A stretch of 64,000 nt of DNA, taken from Symbiodinium natans. Its lineage: Eukaryota; Sar; Dinophyceae; Suessiales; Symbiodiniaceae. This document shows positions 11,096-21,248 of the stretch, piece after piece; the stretch's first letter is position 1, and each line of letters begins with the position of its first letter. A program made the position numbers and the translations under genes. The DNA lies in contig CAJNDS010000002.1 in NCBI GenBank assembly GCA_905221605.1, forward strand, positions 172,501 through 236,500, written 5' to 3'. Below the pieces are notes generated by a model. It did no database searches and was not told the DNA's origin. It was given only the letters and a program-made list of their open reading frames with translations.

Positions 11096-11355
11096 GCATG
11101 GGAAGATGCCATGCGCCCTACCCTCCCCAAGCTAGCAGAGATGTTTTACGAGTTTTGGGGGGTTTTACCTCAACGGCGCACAAGCCTAAATCCGAGGTCC
11201 TACCTGCAACCCTCTTCACCTACAGAATTATGGGTTCTACCTACTAACTAAGGGGTAGCTATTACTAAACTGAACTGTAGGTACATAGAGTTCCAGGTAG
11301 ACACCCTAATCTCTAAAGCCTACACCCTAGACCCTAAACCCCAACCTATAACCCT

Positions 11356-11455
11356 AAAGGTCCATGTACCTCGTCATTCTGTACTTGGGCCCTGAAGTCC
11401 CTAAGTAGGAGGTACTTCAAGGGCCAAGTATTACCTATTAGGTACATGGACCCTA
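11356..11455. mobile_element. family C element, copy 3
   Basis: Begins AAGGTCCATGTACCT and ends AGGTACATGGACCCT. The interior holds TACTTGGGCCCT and CAAGGGCCAAGTA, themselves an inverted pair, so the whole element could fold into a hairpin. Confidence 0.82.
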
Positions 11456-11544
11456 AACCCTGGCCCTAAACCCTAAACCCTAAACCTACTAGACCCTAAA
11501 CCCTAAACCCTAAACCTACTAGACCCTAAACCCCAACCTTTAAC

Positions 11545-11604
11545 CTGCCAAGGCCCAGCTTTCCAGTTCTGGCCGAGTGGCTGCGCGGCTTGGGTTTGCT
11601 GGGC
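11545..11604 (-). CDS. Gln-rich exon
   Basis: Twenty codons including AQQTQAAQPLGQNWKAG. Entered after GCATGACCAG and left through CAG|GTTAAA. It joins in phase 0 to the exon at 12682-12735. Glutamines fit the low-complexity tail region that starts at 17.5 kb. Confidence 0.65.
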
Positions 11605-12681
11605 CTGGTCATGCACAAGAGCTGCTCTGCTTGCCCAGCTTAAGGTTTAAGGTTTAGGGTTTAGGGTTTAGGATTTAGGGTTTAGGGTAACTAGCACAAC
11701 AGCTGCTGAGGGGAGTAAAGATACTGATTTGGGGGTGTACGATGTTAGGTACCTTATTGAGGTCTTATTCGAAGGGGTGTCCTGCTCTATGAAGGTCTGT
11801 ATTAGAGTTCCCGTGTTTTTCGCAAACCCCCATTTCGCAAGTGGAGAAAAGGTTTAACATGATCTGGGTTTTTGGTGGGTCTTCGCAGGTGGCTCTTGGG
11901 GGTTAAGTAGTTTCGCTAAACCCTAAACCCTAAAGCCTAAACCCCTAAACCCTAAATCCTAAACCCTAAACTTAGGCCCTAAACTACACCTGGAAACCAA
12001 GCAGACCTCCAGACTGACATTCCGGTTTCAGCTGAGGGTTGGAATGTTCACAGTTTGGGGAGTTACCGAAGGAGTCATACTCGGACCCCAAACACTGCTG
12101 ATATGGCCCTTCTATTCCCTTAGAGGATCTTTTCAAGGGTCGTCAAGGGTACAACCTTAGGGGTGTTAGGGTTTAGGGTTTAGGGTTCTGGGCTTCTAGG
12201 GCTTATAGCGGCCCTGCAGGGCTTTTTGGGGTGTGTGAGTTTTTAGGGACTAGGGTTTAGGGTTTAGGGTTTAGGGTTTAGGGTTTCGGGTCTAGGGCAT
12301 ATGAACTGACGGCTTTTAGCGTCCTCCAGAGTTGAAGCGTTTGGGGTTTAGGGTTCGGGGTTACGTAGTTCGGGTCCAGGGTTTACTTGCTGGGTCTTGG
12401 TACCAAGGCCTGTACGGGCGTCCTGGTTCAGGGATTAAACCCTAAACCCTAGACCCTAAACCCTAAACCCTAAGCCCAAAACCCTAAACCTTAAGGCTTT
12501 GCTTACTGGCTCCAAGTTGTGAAAAGCTCGAAGAAAACCCGACACTGTTGTCCAAGCTGAGCTAGGCAAAACCATGAACCCCTGAACCCCAAACAACTCA
12601 GAACTTAGAGAAGTAGGCCCCTAATCCCCAAACCCCAAACCCCAAACCCCAAACCCTAAACCCTAAACCCCTAAGCCCAGC

Positions 12682-12735
12682 CTGTTGAGCCGTCTGCTGC
12701 ACAGCTTGCGCTTGCTGCTGTGCCATCTGCGTCGC
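12682..12735 (-). CDS. Gln-rich exon
   Basis: Eighteen codons, ATQMAQQQAQAVQQTAQQ. The acceptor TTTTATTCCGCGCAG is pyrimidine-rich and the donor is GC (CAG|GCTGGG). Phase 0 on both sides. Confidence 0.7.
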
Positions 12736-13101
12736 CTGCGCGGAATAAAAGCGCAGGCGCACTACGGCTTGCGAACCCTAAACCCTAAACCCGAAACCCT
12801 AAACTCTGCACCCATTCCGTAAACCCCGAAACACTAAACCCTAAACTCGTAACCTAAAACAAGGCGACTTGCAAACCCTAAACCCGAAACCCTAAACCCC
12901 AAACCCTGAAACCCTAAATCCACCCGAAACCCTAATCCCCAAAGCCAAAACCCAAAACCCTACATCCTAAACCCCAAGCCCCAAACCTTAAACCCTAAAC
13001 CCTAAACTCTACACCCGAAACCCTAAACCCCAAACCCCAAACCCCTACACCCCAAACCCTAAACCCTAAACCCTAAACCCCAAAACCAAAACCCCCAGCG
13101 C

Positions 13102-13179
13102 CTGAGCCTGCTGTATCGCCTGCGCGTTCACCGGCCCAGGCTGCTGCGGCATTCCGGGCATCCCCTGCTGCATGCAGCC
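13102..13179 (-). CDS. Gln/Met/Pro-rich exon
   Basis: Twenty-six codons with GCMQQGMPGMPQQPGPV and QAIQQAQ. Entered after AACCCAGGCAG and left through CAG|GCGCTG (GC donor). Phase 0 on both sides; joins well to 12682-12735. The phase from 14347-14375 (2) does not fit, so one exon may be missed. Confidence 0.7.
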
Positions 13180-14346
13180 CTGCCTGGGTTTAGGGTTTAG
13201 GGTTTAGGGTTTAGGGTTTAGGGTTTAGAGTTTAGGGTTTAGGGTTTAGGGTTTAGGGTTTAGGGCTCAGGGAGTTTTAGGGTTTAGGGAGTTTAGGGTT
13301 TAGGGAGTTTAGGGCTCAGGGTTTGACACCAACCTACGCAAACAAAAACTCGCAACACAAACAAAGGCTGAAGACACGTGGGGTTTCCAGGACTTTTTGG
13401 GGGGCGAGAGGTTGGGTTGAGGTTTAGGGTTTAGGGTAGGGTTTAGGGTTTGAGGCTTAGGGTTAGCAGGGTGAAGGGCGCGGATTTTCGGGTGCTTAGG
13501 CGTAGGTGGTTAAGGTCTAGGGGCTTGGGGGGACATAAGGCAGACATGATCGTAGTAGGGTTTAGGGGTTTGGGGTTTGGGGTTTAGGGTTTAGGGTTTA
13601 GGTTTAGGGTTTAGGGCTTAGTTCGGGGGATCCTTCAAGGATGGCCCGAAAATAAGGCGGAAAAGTACCTTCATACTCCCCAGGTTTAGGGCTGAGTTCC
13701 CAGCAAGGGCTTGTATGCACATAAAAACATACACCATATGAAGGCCGGTGGCCTCTTTATCTCTTGCCCTTATACCTTAGTATGGTCCCTAGATACCCTA
13801 TAAGAGCCCCCTACAAAATAGAAGAAAACACACCTTAAAGAGACCATCAACCCATAAAATATATACCTGGCGTCCATTATTTCGGGGCACACTAAAGAGG
13901 TTTATCATTCCCAGCAATGTAAGTCAAGCAAGAGCTGAAGTCACTGGCAGCCTACATCTTATACTAAACCCTAGGCACTAAGCCCTAAGCCCTAAACCCG
14001 TAAACTCTTGGATCTAAATCTTACACGGGATTGAGGGGTCTAGGGTTTAGGACCAAAAACCATCACCCTAAACCCTAAACCCTAAACCCTGAACCCTAAA
14101 CCCGAAACCCTAAACCCCAAACCCTAACCCTAAACCCCAAAACCCTGAACTCAGAAGCTTTGGGTTGCTGCCCCTCCCCCCCGCCCCCCCCACAATGAAC
14201 ACCCAGACCTGCAACGCCCGAAATAGAAGAGACTTGTATGCTACCTGCAAAATTCCGAAGGGTTTAGGGTTAAGGCGGTTAAGGGTTTAGGGTATAGGGT
14301 TTAGGGTTAAGGGTTAAGGGTTTCGGGTTTAGGGTATGAGGCGAGC

Positions 14347-14375
14347 GTCATGACGGTGCCGTACTGGGGCTGCAC
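14347..14375 (-). CDS. short exon of the Gln-rich gene
   Basis: Reads VQPQYGTVM after GCTGCGACAG, with a GC donor (GCTCGC). Entry phase 0 fits the preceding exon 15464-15508. Confidence 0.5.
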
Positions 14376-14974
14376 CTGTCGCAGCCAGAAGCACAGTTTT
14401 GGAGCCCATTGTTAAGGCTTTCTGCTTCCTAGAGTCTGAACCCTAAACCCTAAACCCTATAAACCCTATAAATCCTATAAACCCTAACCCCTAGACCCTA
14501 AACACCACTTGTTTTGAGGGGTTTTGGGGTTTAGGGACTCCCAGAGCTCAGTCACCAGGTGGCGCGTCACTCTCGTAGCTTGCGTTGGAGTTTAGGGTGT
14601 TTAGGGTTGAGGGAGTCTAGGGTTTAGGGTTTAGGGTTTAAGGTTTAGGGTTTAGGGGTTGGGGTTAAGGGTTTAGGGTTTAGGATTGAGCGAGTTCGGG
14701 GTTTATGGAGTTTAGGGTTTAGGGAGTGTAGGGTAGTAGTGTTGACAGTGTTTAGGCTGTAGGGTTTAGGCGCAAGGCCTCTATCTCACTCCCACAGAAA
14801 TTGGTAGAACGTGGGTTTCGAATACTAAACTCTTGCAAAAAGTACCACGTCTTTCCACCTAAGCTGGGCACACAGCGTAATGCAGATTTTAGGGCTTACG
14901 GTCTAGAGTCAGGTAATAAGCTTCGAGCAGCACTGTTGTCACCATAACCCTGAACCGGAAACCCTGAACCCTAT

Positions 14975-15044
14975 AGACCCTGTAGACCCTGTAGACCCTG
15001 TAGACCCTGTAGACCCTGTAGACCCTGTAGACCCTGTAGACCCT
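14975..15044 (-). repeat. GTAGACCCT 9-bp minisatellite
   Basis: About eight copies of GTAGACCCT, apparently derived from CCCTAAA by substitution and two-base growth of the unit. Flanked by ordinary CCCTAAA and CCCTGAA units. Confidence 0.9.
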
Positions 15045-15463
15045 AAACCCTGAACCCTACAGACGCTATAGACCCTAACCCTAAACCCTGAGCCCAGTAG
15101 ACCCCAAGCTGGGGAGCTTTTGGGTTAGAAGGGCTTCGAGTCCTTGCTTTGGGGTTTTGGGTCTTGGGATCCGGTGTCTTTCTGTTCTGTCACGAATTTC
15201 ACTTCATCAGGGTTTAGGGTTCAGGGTTAAGGGTTTAGGGCTTCGTGTTGAGGATTTGGGGTTTGTGGTGAAGGGTACCCTGAACTGCAAAGGAGCGGCC
15301 ACAAACAGGCCAGAATTCTGCTCACCCCCACCCTGTCAAGAGTCCTTAGCTAGCCATATCTCCTAACCCTAAACCCCAAACCCTAGACCCTAAACCCTAA
15401 ACTTGGAAGCTCACCTTATACCCTAAACCCTCAACCCCGAAGCTCACTGCAGAGCCGGAGAGC

Positions 15464-15508
15464 CTGCATGTAGCCCTGCTGGTACATGCTGGGGTCGACG
15501 AAGCCGGC
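15464..15508 (-). CDS. Tyr/Gln/Met exon of the Gln-rich gene
   Basis: Fifteen codons, AGFVDPSMYQQGYMQ, entered after CCAGTGGCAG and left through CAG|GCTCTC (GC donor). Phase 0 on both sides; joins to 15886-15919 upstream. Confidence 0.7.
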
Positions 15509-15885
15509 CTGCCACTGGCTTGGGCGTAGGGTTTATGGCTTAGGGTTTAGGGTTTAGGTTTAGGGCTTCCGGGCTTAGGGTTTGGGGTTTAGGGTTAAGG
15601 GTTTAGGATTAGGGCTTATTTTGAAGGATCCCTTCAAAGATGGCCCGGGTAAGGGGTTAAGGGTTTAGGGCTTAGGACTTAGGGTTTCGGGTTTAGGGCT
15701 ATCCCCGAAAGTGTACCCTAAACCCTGACCCCTAAAGCCTAAACCCTACACCCCTGAGAAAGCTTGCGGGGGAGATGAGATTGAACCCTGCTGGTTTAGA
15801 GTGTATGGAGCGCCCCGGAAAGGCCCATTATGGAGATAAATCCCCGTGTGGTAGCGGGAGTAAGATCGAAGAAGCTAAGTCGGAC

Positions 15886-15919
15886 CTGCATGCCAGGCTG
15901 CTGCATCTGGTACATGTAC
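15886..15919 (-). CDS. short Gln/Met exon
   Basis: Reads YMYQMQQPGMQ after TGTTGCCAG and leaves through CAG|GTCCGA. Exit phase 0 matches the next exon at 15464-15508. Confidence 0.62.
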
Positions 15920-16797
15920 CTGGCAACAGAGCCGAGAAACCCTGAACCCTAAACCAAAAATCTAAAACCCTAAACCCTAAACCCTAATAAACCCTAAACC
16001 CTAAACCCTAAACCCTAAACCCTAAACCCTAAACCGCCTAGCAAGCCGGCTGCCCTGAACCGTGCCTGAGCCAGGAATCTTGCCCAGAACCCCACTTCGA
16101 GGCTTCCCTTAAAACCACCAGGCCCAAGAGGGAACCTAGGGCCCCCCCCCAAAAGGGAAGGTCTGAAATTTAGGGTTTAGGGTTTGGGGTTTAGGGTTTA
16201 GGGTTTAGGGTTTGGGGTTTGGGGTTTGGGGTCTTGGGTTTAGGTCCTAGCCAATGAATTTGAAATCTTACATATGTTCAGTTTTCCCTATAGGGCTTTA
16301 TACAGTGAAACTATGGAAACTCTGCAATTGCACTTGTGCTTTTTTTGGGGTGGGGGTGGAGTACTACTCCATTGTGGTGAGCATCATCAAGACAGAAAAC
16401 CAGGAACCCTAAACCCTAGACCCTATACCCCAAACCCTAAACCCTGAAACCTAAACCCTAAACCCTAAACTCTAAACCCTAAACCCTGAACCCTAAACCC
16501 TAAACCCGAAACTACAGGGTCCAAGTAGAGGGTCCTATACATGCTTGAATGCAGCTGCTCCGGTTCCCAGGTTCACGGCGGATGTTGTCCAAAAGGCTTT
16601 GGGTTCAGGGTTTAGGGTTTAGGGTTTAGGGTTTAGGGTTTAGGGTTTAGGGTTTAGGGTTTAGGGTTTAGGGCTTAGGGCTTAGGGCTTAGGGTTGGGC
16701 CCATCCTGGGAATCTGCCTACCCAGTAGCAGAACGTACTGGCCCCTTGACCCTAGACCCTACATCCTCCGGCCCTTGCCCTAAACTATTCCCGGATA

Positions 16798-16917
16798 CTG
16801 CTATTTGCTTCTTAAGAACCCCCCAAAAAACCAAAATATATAAACAAATTTTCTTATAAGGGCAATATAGGGAATTATTAGTAGTTCTCATTTTTGGGCG
16901 GTCTTAAGCAATAGTAG
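16798..16917. mobile_element. family G inverted-repeat element, copy 1
   Basis: Ends CTATTTGCTTCTTAAGAACC and GGTCTTAAGCAATAGTAG are imperfect inverted repeats. The AT-rich interior is non-coding. Copies at 23034-23150 and 52418-52653. Confidence 0.8.
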
Positions 16918-17204
16918 GATATGATCGCTTAGCCAGAACCCTGGCAGGATCCTTGTAGCAAACCTACAAAGCTGAAGGTAAAGTTTTTTTGGACAGAATG
17001 TGGCCACACAAGGTTTCGGGTTTAGGGTTTAGGGTTTAGGGCTCACAGCTTTGCTATTGACTTGAACCCGTGCCAACATGGCACCTGCCTTGAGGAGAAA
17101 ATGAACCCTAAACCCTTAACCCTTGACCCTAAACCCCACAGCCTCCATATCCTAGAGCACTGAACTAGTCACTGAATCGCCTCCCTCCGGCGAACCCGGC
17201 AACG

Positions 17205-17525
17205 TTAAGCAGGTCCGGTTTGCTGAGGGTTCATCTGCTGCATTTGCTGCATCTGTTGCTGCTGATAGTACTGTTGGTAGTACTGCTGCTGCTGCAGCTG
17301 CTGTTGTTGTAGTAGCTGCTGCTGTTGCAGCTGCTGCTGCTGCAGCAGCTGTTGCTGCTGCATCTCCATCTGCTGCTGCTGGAGCAGCTGCTGCTGCGCC
17401 TGGTCTCCCTGGGCCGCCTGCGCGCCTCCTTGGGCCTGCGCAGCCTGCGTCGGGGAAGCATCGGCGACCACGATCGCCGTTGACGTCGCAGCCTGCGCGT
17501 CTTGCGGCGTCTGCGGCTTCTCCGC
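17205..17525 (-). CDS. poly-Gln exon
   Basis: Starts after GCAACGAAG and reads AEKPQTPQDAQAATST, a short Ala/Gln part, then a long run of Gln interrupted by Leu, Met and Tyr, ending QQMQQMNPQQTG before TAA. It may instead splice out shortly before that stop (for example CA|GCAAAC near 17224). Entry phase 0 matches the exon at 17657-17779 across a family H element. The poly-Gln is encoded mainly by CAG, giving CTG-type repeats on the plus strand. Likely a disordered region of the same protein that carries the domain copies; function unknown. Confidence 0.75.
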   Translation of the reverse strand, partial: AEKPQTPQDAQAATSTAIVVADASPTQAAQAQGGAQAAQGDQAQQQLLQQQQMEMQQQQLLQQQQLQQQQLLQQQQLQQQQYYQQYYQQQQMQQMQQMNPQQTGPA

Positions 17526-17656
17526 CTTCGTTGCTGAGTTCATAAGCCCCCACCCCCCCCCCCAAAAAAAAAAAAAATGTAGACTTTCAGTTCTAAACCA
17601 GGGGATTAAAGAGTATCCCAAAAAAGTGTCAAAGTGTACTCTTTCAGCTACGAAAC
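17526..17656 (-). mobile_element. family H element that is exactly an intron (copy 1)
   Basis: In sense orientation the element runs from GTTTCGTAGCTGAAAG to GCTGAGCAACGAAG-type end (actual last bases CTCAGCAACGAAG). The ends are inverted repeats (TTCGTAGCTGA and TTCGTTGCTGA). Removing it from GT to AG joins two phase-0 Gln/Ala/Glu-rich exons. The interior has poly-T, poly-G and the family blocks ACTTTGACACTTTTTTGGGA and GAACTGAAAG. Confidence 0.8.
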
Positions 17657-17779
17657 CTCGGCTGCCTGTTCCTGGGGCTGCTCTGCTTGCTGCTCCTTGG
17701 GAGCCTCTGCCTGGGCGGGGGACGCCTCCGCCTGTGGCGCGGGCGCCGCCTCTGCCTTCTCGGCAGCCGGCTCCTCTGG
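17657..17779 (-). CDS. Ala/Glu/Pro/Gln-rich exon
   Basis: Forty-one codons beginning PEEPAAEKAEAAPAPQ and ending EQPQEQAAE. Codon third positions are almost all G or C in this frame. Entered after AAGTAAGGAAG and left through GAG|GTTTCG, the first bases of a family H element. Low-complexity, probably disordered. Confidence 0.75.
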
Positions 17780-17833
17780 CTTCCTTACTTGGCTTAGGGG
17801 TTTAGGGGTTAGGGGTTTAGGGATTAGGGGTGG

Positions 17834-17959
17834 GTTTAGGGGTTAGGGGTTAGGGTTTAGGGTTTAGGGTTTAGGGTTTAGGGTTTAGGGTTTAGGGCTT
17901 AGGGTTTAGGGTTTAGGGTTTAGGGTTTAGGGTTTAGGGTTTAGGGTTTAGGGTTTAGG
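17834..17959 (+). repeat. (TTTAGGG)n array
   Basis: About 17 heptamers with one TTTAGGGC variant, preceded by a degenerate TTTAGGGG stretch from 17785. Confidence 0.95.
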
Positions 17960-18276
17960 ACAATAGCAAAAATGATAGCGCAAACACTGACAATCGCGAA
18001 ATACCTAACAATGATCAAAATACTAACCGTCATCATCAGAACAAAAGTCCATGTAGTCTTCATAGTAGCAACCCGAATCATTAATTACAACAACCCTAAA
18101 CCCCTAAACCCTGAACCCTAAACCCTAAGCCTTAAATCCTAAACCCCAAACCCTAAACCCTAAACCCTAAACCCTGAATCCTAAACCCTAAATCCTAAAC
18201 CCTAACCCTAAACCCTAAACCCTAAACCCTAAAACCTAAACCCTAAACCCTAAACCCTAAACCCTAAACCCTAAAC

Positions 18277-18336
18277 CCTCGTGACATTTGGAGAAGCAAG
18301 CTTCTTCTCCTTCTCGGGCTCTGGCGCCGGTTCCTC
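18277..18336 (-). CDS. Glu/Lys/Pro-rich exon
   Basis: Twenty codons, EEPAPEPEKEKKLASPNV and two more, entered after TTCCCTGGAG. The donor GTTTAG is the first TTTAGGG unit of the intron. Exit phase 0 fits 17657-17779. Confidence 0.75.
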
Positions 18337-18448
18337 CTCCAGGGAAGCTTGGGAGGCCAGAGGGGGTTTAGGGTTTAGGGTTTAGGGTTTAGGGTTTAGG
18401 GTTTAGGGTTTAGGGTTTAGGGTTTAGGGTTTAGGGTTTAGGGTTTAG

Positions 18449-18680
18449 GGTCACCCCCGGACCGACCTGCAAGTCCCAAAGCTGCTTGCTGCAATTTTCC
18501 CAAAGGATCTTTAGAAGCCCTAAACCCTAAACCCTAAACCCTAAATCCTAAACCCTAAACCCTGAACCCTAAATCCTAAACCCTAAACCCTAAATCCTAA
18601 ACCCTGAAAGCCTTTACAAGATCCTTTGGGAAAATTGCGTCAAGCAGCTTTGGGACTTCAAGGTCGGTCCTGGGGTGACC
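18449..18680. mobile_element. family K: 70-bp inverted repeats around a CCCTAAA core
   Basis: The left arm (18449-18519) and right arm (18610-18680) are inverted copies over about 70 bp with few mismatches; key blocks are GGTCACCCC, AAGTCCCAAAGCTGCTTG and CAATTTTCCCAAAGGATCTT. The 90-bp centre is (CCCTAAA/CCCTAAAT)n. Outside, TTTAGGG abuts the left arm and CCCTAAA the right arm, so the inverted symmetry continues into the flanking repeats. Confidence 0.9.
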
Positions 18681-18733
18681 CTAAACCCGAAACCCGAAAC
18701 CCTAAACCCTAAACCCTAAACCCTAAACCCTAC

Positions 18734-18823
18734 TCTGCAAGTGTTTGGCGCGCTCCTTCTCCGGCTTCGCTTCAGCCGAGGCCTTGGGCTCCACGGCCGC
18801 CGGGCTGTCGGGCTTGGCTGTAC
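18734..18823 (-). CDS. Lys/Glu/Ala/Pro-rich exon
   Basis: Reads TAKPDSPAAVEPKASAEA then KPEKERAKHLQ after an ACTCGAGTCCCAG-like acceptor (actual GAGTCCCAG). Codon third positions favour this frame, but entry phase 1 does not fit the exon at 18999-19040 directly. The 3' end could be GTAGGG or GCAGAG. Confidence 0.6.
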
Positions 18824-18857
18824 CTGGGACTCGACTTGCCTAGAGTTGAGTAGTAGC

Positions 18858-18955
18858 CCTAAACCCTAAACCCTAAACCCTAAACCCTAAACCCTAAACC
18901 CTAAACCCTAAACCCTAAACCCTAAACCCTAAACCCTAAACCCTAAACCCTTCAT
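18858..18955 (-). repeat. (CCCTAAA)n array
   Basis: Fourteen near-perfect heptamers on the plus strand, that is, TTTAGGG in gene sense. Confidence 0.95.
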
Positions 18956-18998
18956 TATAGTAGGTCGAACCCAGAAAGCAGTCGGTAACAAGAGGGTC

Positions 18999-19040
18999 CC
19001 AGGCACTCCGCTTGAGCATGTGCTGCGCCATGGCTGGATC
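18999..19040 (-). CDS. exon, unassigned
   Basis: Fourteen codons, DPAMAQHMLKRSAW, with strong G/C third positions. Acceptor GTCCTGCAG. Either a GA donor (GACCCT) follows at once, or the exon runs three codons further to CTT|GTTACC. Confidence 0.65.
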
Positions 19041-19084
19041 CTGCAGGACCTGCGGCTTAGGGGTTTAGGATTTTTTGGGTTAGG

Positions 19085-19192
19085 GTTTAGGGTTTAGGGT
19101 TTAGGGTTTAGGGTTTAGGGTTTAGGGTTTAGGGTTTAGGGTTTAGGGTTTAGGGTTTAGGGTTTAGGGTTTAGGGTTTAGGGTTTAGGGTT
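19085..19192 (+). repeat. (TTTAGGG)n array
   Basis: About 15 heptamers, decaying to the right (19193-19370) into GGGTTTT, GGGTGTT and similar units. Confidence 0.95.
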
Positions 19193-19668
19193 TTTATAGG
19201 GTTTTTCGGGTTTAGGGTGTTCGGGTTTTCGGGTGTTAGGGTCTAGGGTTGTAGGGTTTGAGGTGTTGGGGTGTTGGGGTTTTAGGGTCTAGTGCTTCGG
19301 GTTTTAGGGTTTTTGGCGTCTTAGGGTTTTGGGTTTCAGGGTTTTTTGGGGGGTTTTAGTGTGTTAGGGTTCCCGTTGGCGCGATAGACCCCTTTCGGTA
19401 TTGGTTGAGGGTTAGCTAGGGAGGTGTAGTTGCATGACAGCAGATTCAAGAAACTGAGACTGGTAATCCTAAGGTTGTACCCCTTCAGGTTTCCCTGAAT
19501 ATACTCCTCATATAGTCATAAGGCCCTTATATTGCCTTAGGGATCTTTAACAGGGCCCCCACACCCAAGGGTACAACCTTGGGGGCCCAAGGTAGAGTTT
19601 TTGTAGAAGAGGTTGCGGATCGGGATGGCGTGACATATTGGGGTCTGCAACCCTTCCCAAAAAGCCCT

Positions 19669-19783
19669 ACTTGGAGAGCCATGGTACTTACTAGCCAATT
19701 ATAACTGTACTGCCCTAATATGGTTAGAAGTACAGTTATAAGTACAGCTATAACTGGTTAATAAGTACCATGAACCTCCAAGT
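19669..19783. mobile_element. family B element, copy 3
   Basis: Starts ACTTGGAGAGCCATGGTACT and ends AGTACCATGAACCTCCAAGT. The interior GAAGTACAGTTATAAGTACA is a direct pair. Within a non-coding stretch (19193-20410) of mixed repeat and unique DNA in which I see no exon. Confidence 0.85.
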
Positions 19784-20418
19784 ACACAAAAACCCTGAAA
19801 CAACCCTGAAAGAAGGGGGAATGGGGGGGGGGGGGCGATAAGGGGCTTTGGGGCCTGGGGCTGGTTAAGGGATTTCGGGTTTAGGGGTTTAGAGTGAGCC
19901 ACACCTCAACACCCAGGCCTAAAACAAAATAGTAGTAGAAAACAGGCATGTCTTTCCACCAACCTGTTTCGCAACCTACTTGCAACAAAAAGCCAGGGTG
20001 GTAGAAATAGGCAAAACCTTAAATGTAGTGCCTTTTTCCTGGGTCCACCCTTTCTACAACAGGAAAGAAGACAAAACATGAAGGGGCCTTCAATTCCAGA
20101 TTCCCCAAACCCGAAAGCCGAACCCTAAAACCCGAAACCCGAAACTCTAAACCCTGCGCCTAAACCCGAAACCCAAACCCAAAACCCTAAAAACCCGAAA
20201 CCCGAAACCCGACGCCTAAACCCGAAATCCTAAACCCTACGCCTAAACCCGAAGCCCAAAACCCTAAAACCCAAACTCTGCGCCTAAACCCGAAACCCTA
20301 CACTCTAAATCCTATAGCACAAAACCCTAAAACCCTAAGCCCCACACCGAAACCCGAAACCCTGAACCTGAAACCCTAAACCCACACCTAAACCCCGAAA
20401 CCCGAAACCCTACAAAAC

Positions 20419-20473
20419 CCTCAACGGCCTCCTCCAGTCGCGACTGCAAAGCCGCAAAGGAGTCGCCCTTGGC
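20419..20473 (-). CDS. exon, unassigned
   Basis: Eighteen codons, AKGDSFAALQSRLEEAVE, an amphipathic helix-like segment. Acceptor ACCCCTGCAG, donor GTTTTG. Exit phase 1. Confidence 0.65.
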
Positions 20474-20629
20474 CTGCAGGGGTTTCAAACTGGAGTTTGG
20501 GGTTTGGGGTTTAGGGTTTTGGTTGGTTTAGGGTTTAGGGTTTAGGGTTTAGGGTCTAGGGTTTAGGGTTTAGGGTTTAGGGTTTAGGGTTTAGGGTTTG
20601 GGGCTTGGGGCTTGGGGCTTGGGGCTTGG

Positions 20630-20836
20630 GGGTTTGGGGTTTGGGGTTTGAGGTTTGGGGTTTGGGGTTTGGGGTTTGGGGTTTGGGGTTTGGGGTTTGG
20701 GGTTTGGGGTTTGGGGTTTGGGGTTTGGGGTTTGGGGTTTGGGGTTGGGGTTGGGGTTTGGGGTTTGGGGTTTGGGGTTTGGGGTTTGGGGTTTGGGGTT
20801 TGGGGTTTGGGGTTTGGGGTTTGGGGTTTGGGGTTT
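20630..20836 (+). repeat. (TTTGGGG)n variant telomere-like array
   Basis: About 28 copies of TTTGGGG with one shortened double unit (GGGGTTGGGGTTGGGG) near 20741-20756. The Gly/Leu/Val/Trp open frames here are repeat artefacts. The unit differs by one base from the TTTAGGG that dominates the window. Confidence 0.95.
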
Positions 20837-21216
20837 TGGTTTAATTCGTAGGGTTTAGAGGGTTTACGGTTTAGGGTTTAAGTTGTAGGGTTTCTGGGGC
20901 TTCGGGTTTAGGGCTTAGTGGGGTTTAGAGGGTTTAGGGATCACAAGGGTTTAGGGGTTTAAGTTGTAGGGTGTACAGGGTTGAGGGTTTAGGGTTTAAG
21001 TTGTAGGGTTTATGGGGTTTAGGGTTAAGCGCCAAGGGTTTAAGTTGTAGGATTTTTACGGTGTGGGGTTTAACATGTAGGGTTTACAGGGTTTAGGGGT
21101 TTTAAGTTGTAGGGCTTAAGTTGCAGGGTTTGTAGGGTTTAGGGTTTAGGGCGTCTCGCAGGGCAGCAACAGTAAATAGCATGTGGAAATAGCGCCCCGA
21201 CACAATCAGGGCGCGT

Positions 21217-21217
21217 G

Positions 21218-21246
<29 letters not shown>
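21217..21246 (+). repeat. poly-G tract
   Basis: About 30 consecutive G. Other long G or C runs lie at 4416-4437, 8017-8034, 24364-24380, 25923-25946, 41450-41470, 50016-50033 and 56120-56250. Confidence 0.95.

Positions 21247-21248
<2 letters not shown>

Noticed and set aside
20605-20858. Gly/Leu/Trp/Val open frames
   Set aside because: Direct product of (TTTGGGG)n.
21130-21216. Exon reading ALIVSGRYFHMLFTVAALRD on the minus strand
   Set aside because: Upstream in sense is poly-C with no AG, and part of the segment looks like a pyrimidine-rich acceptor tract.
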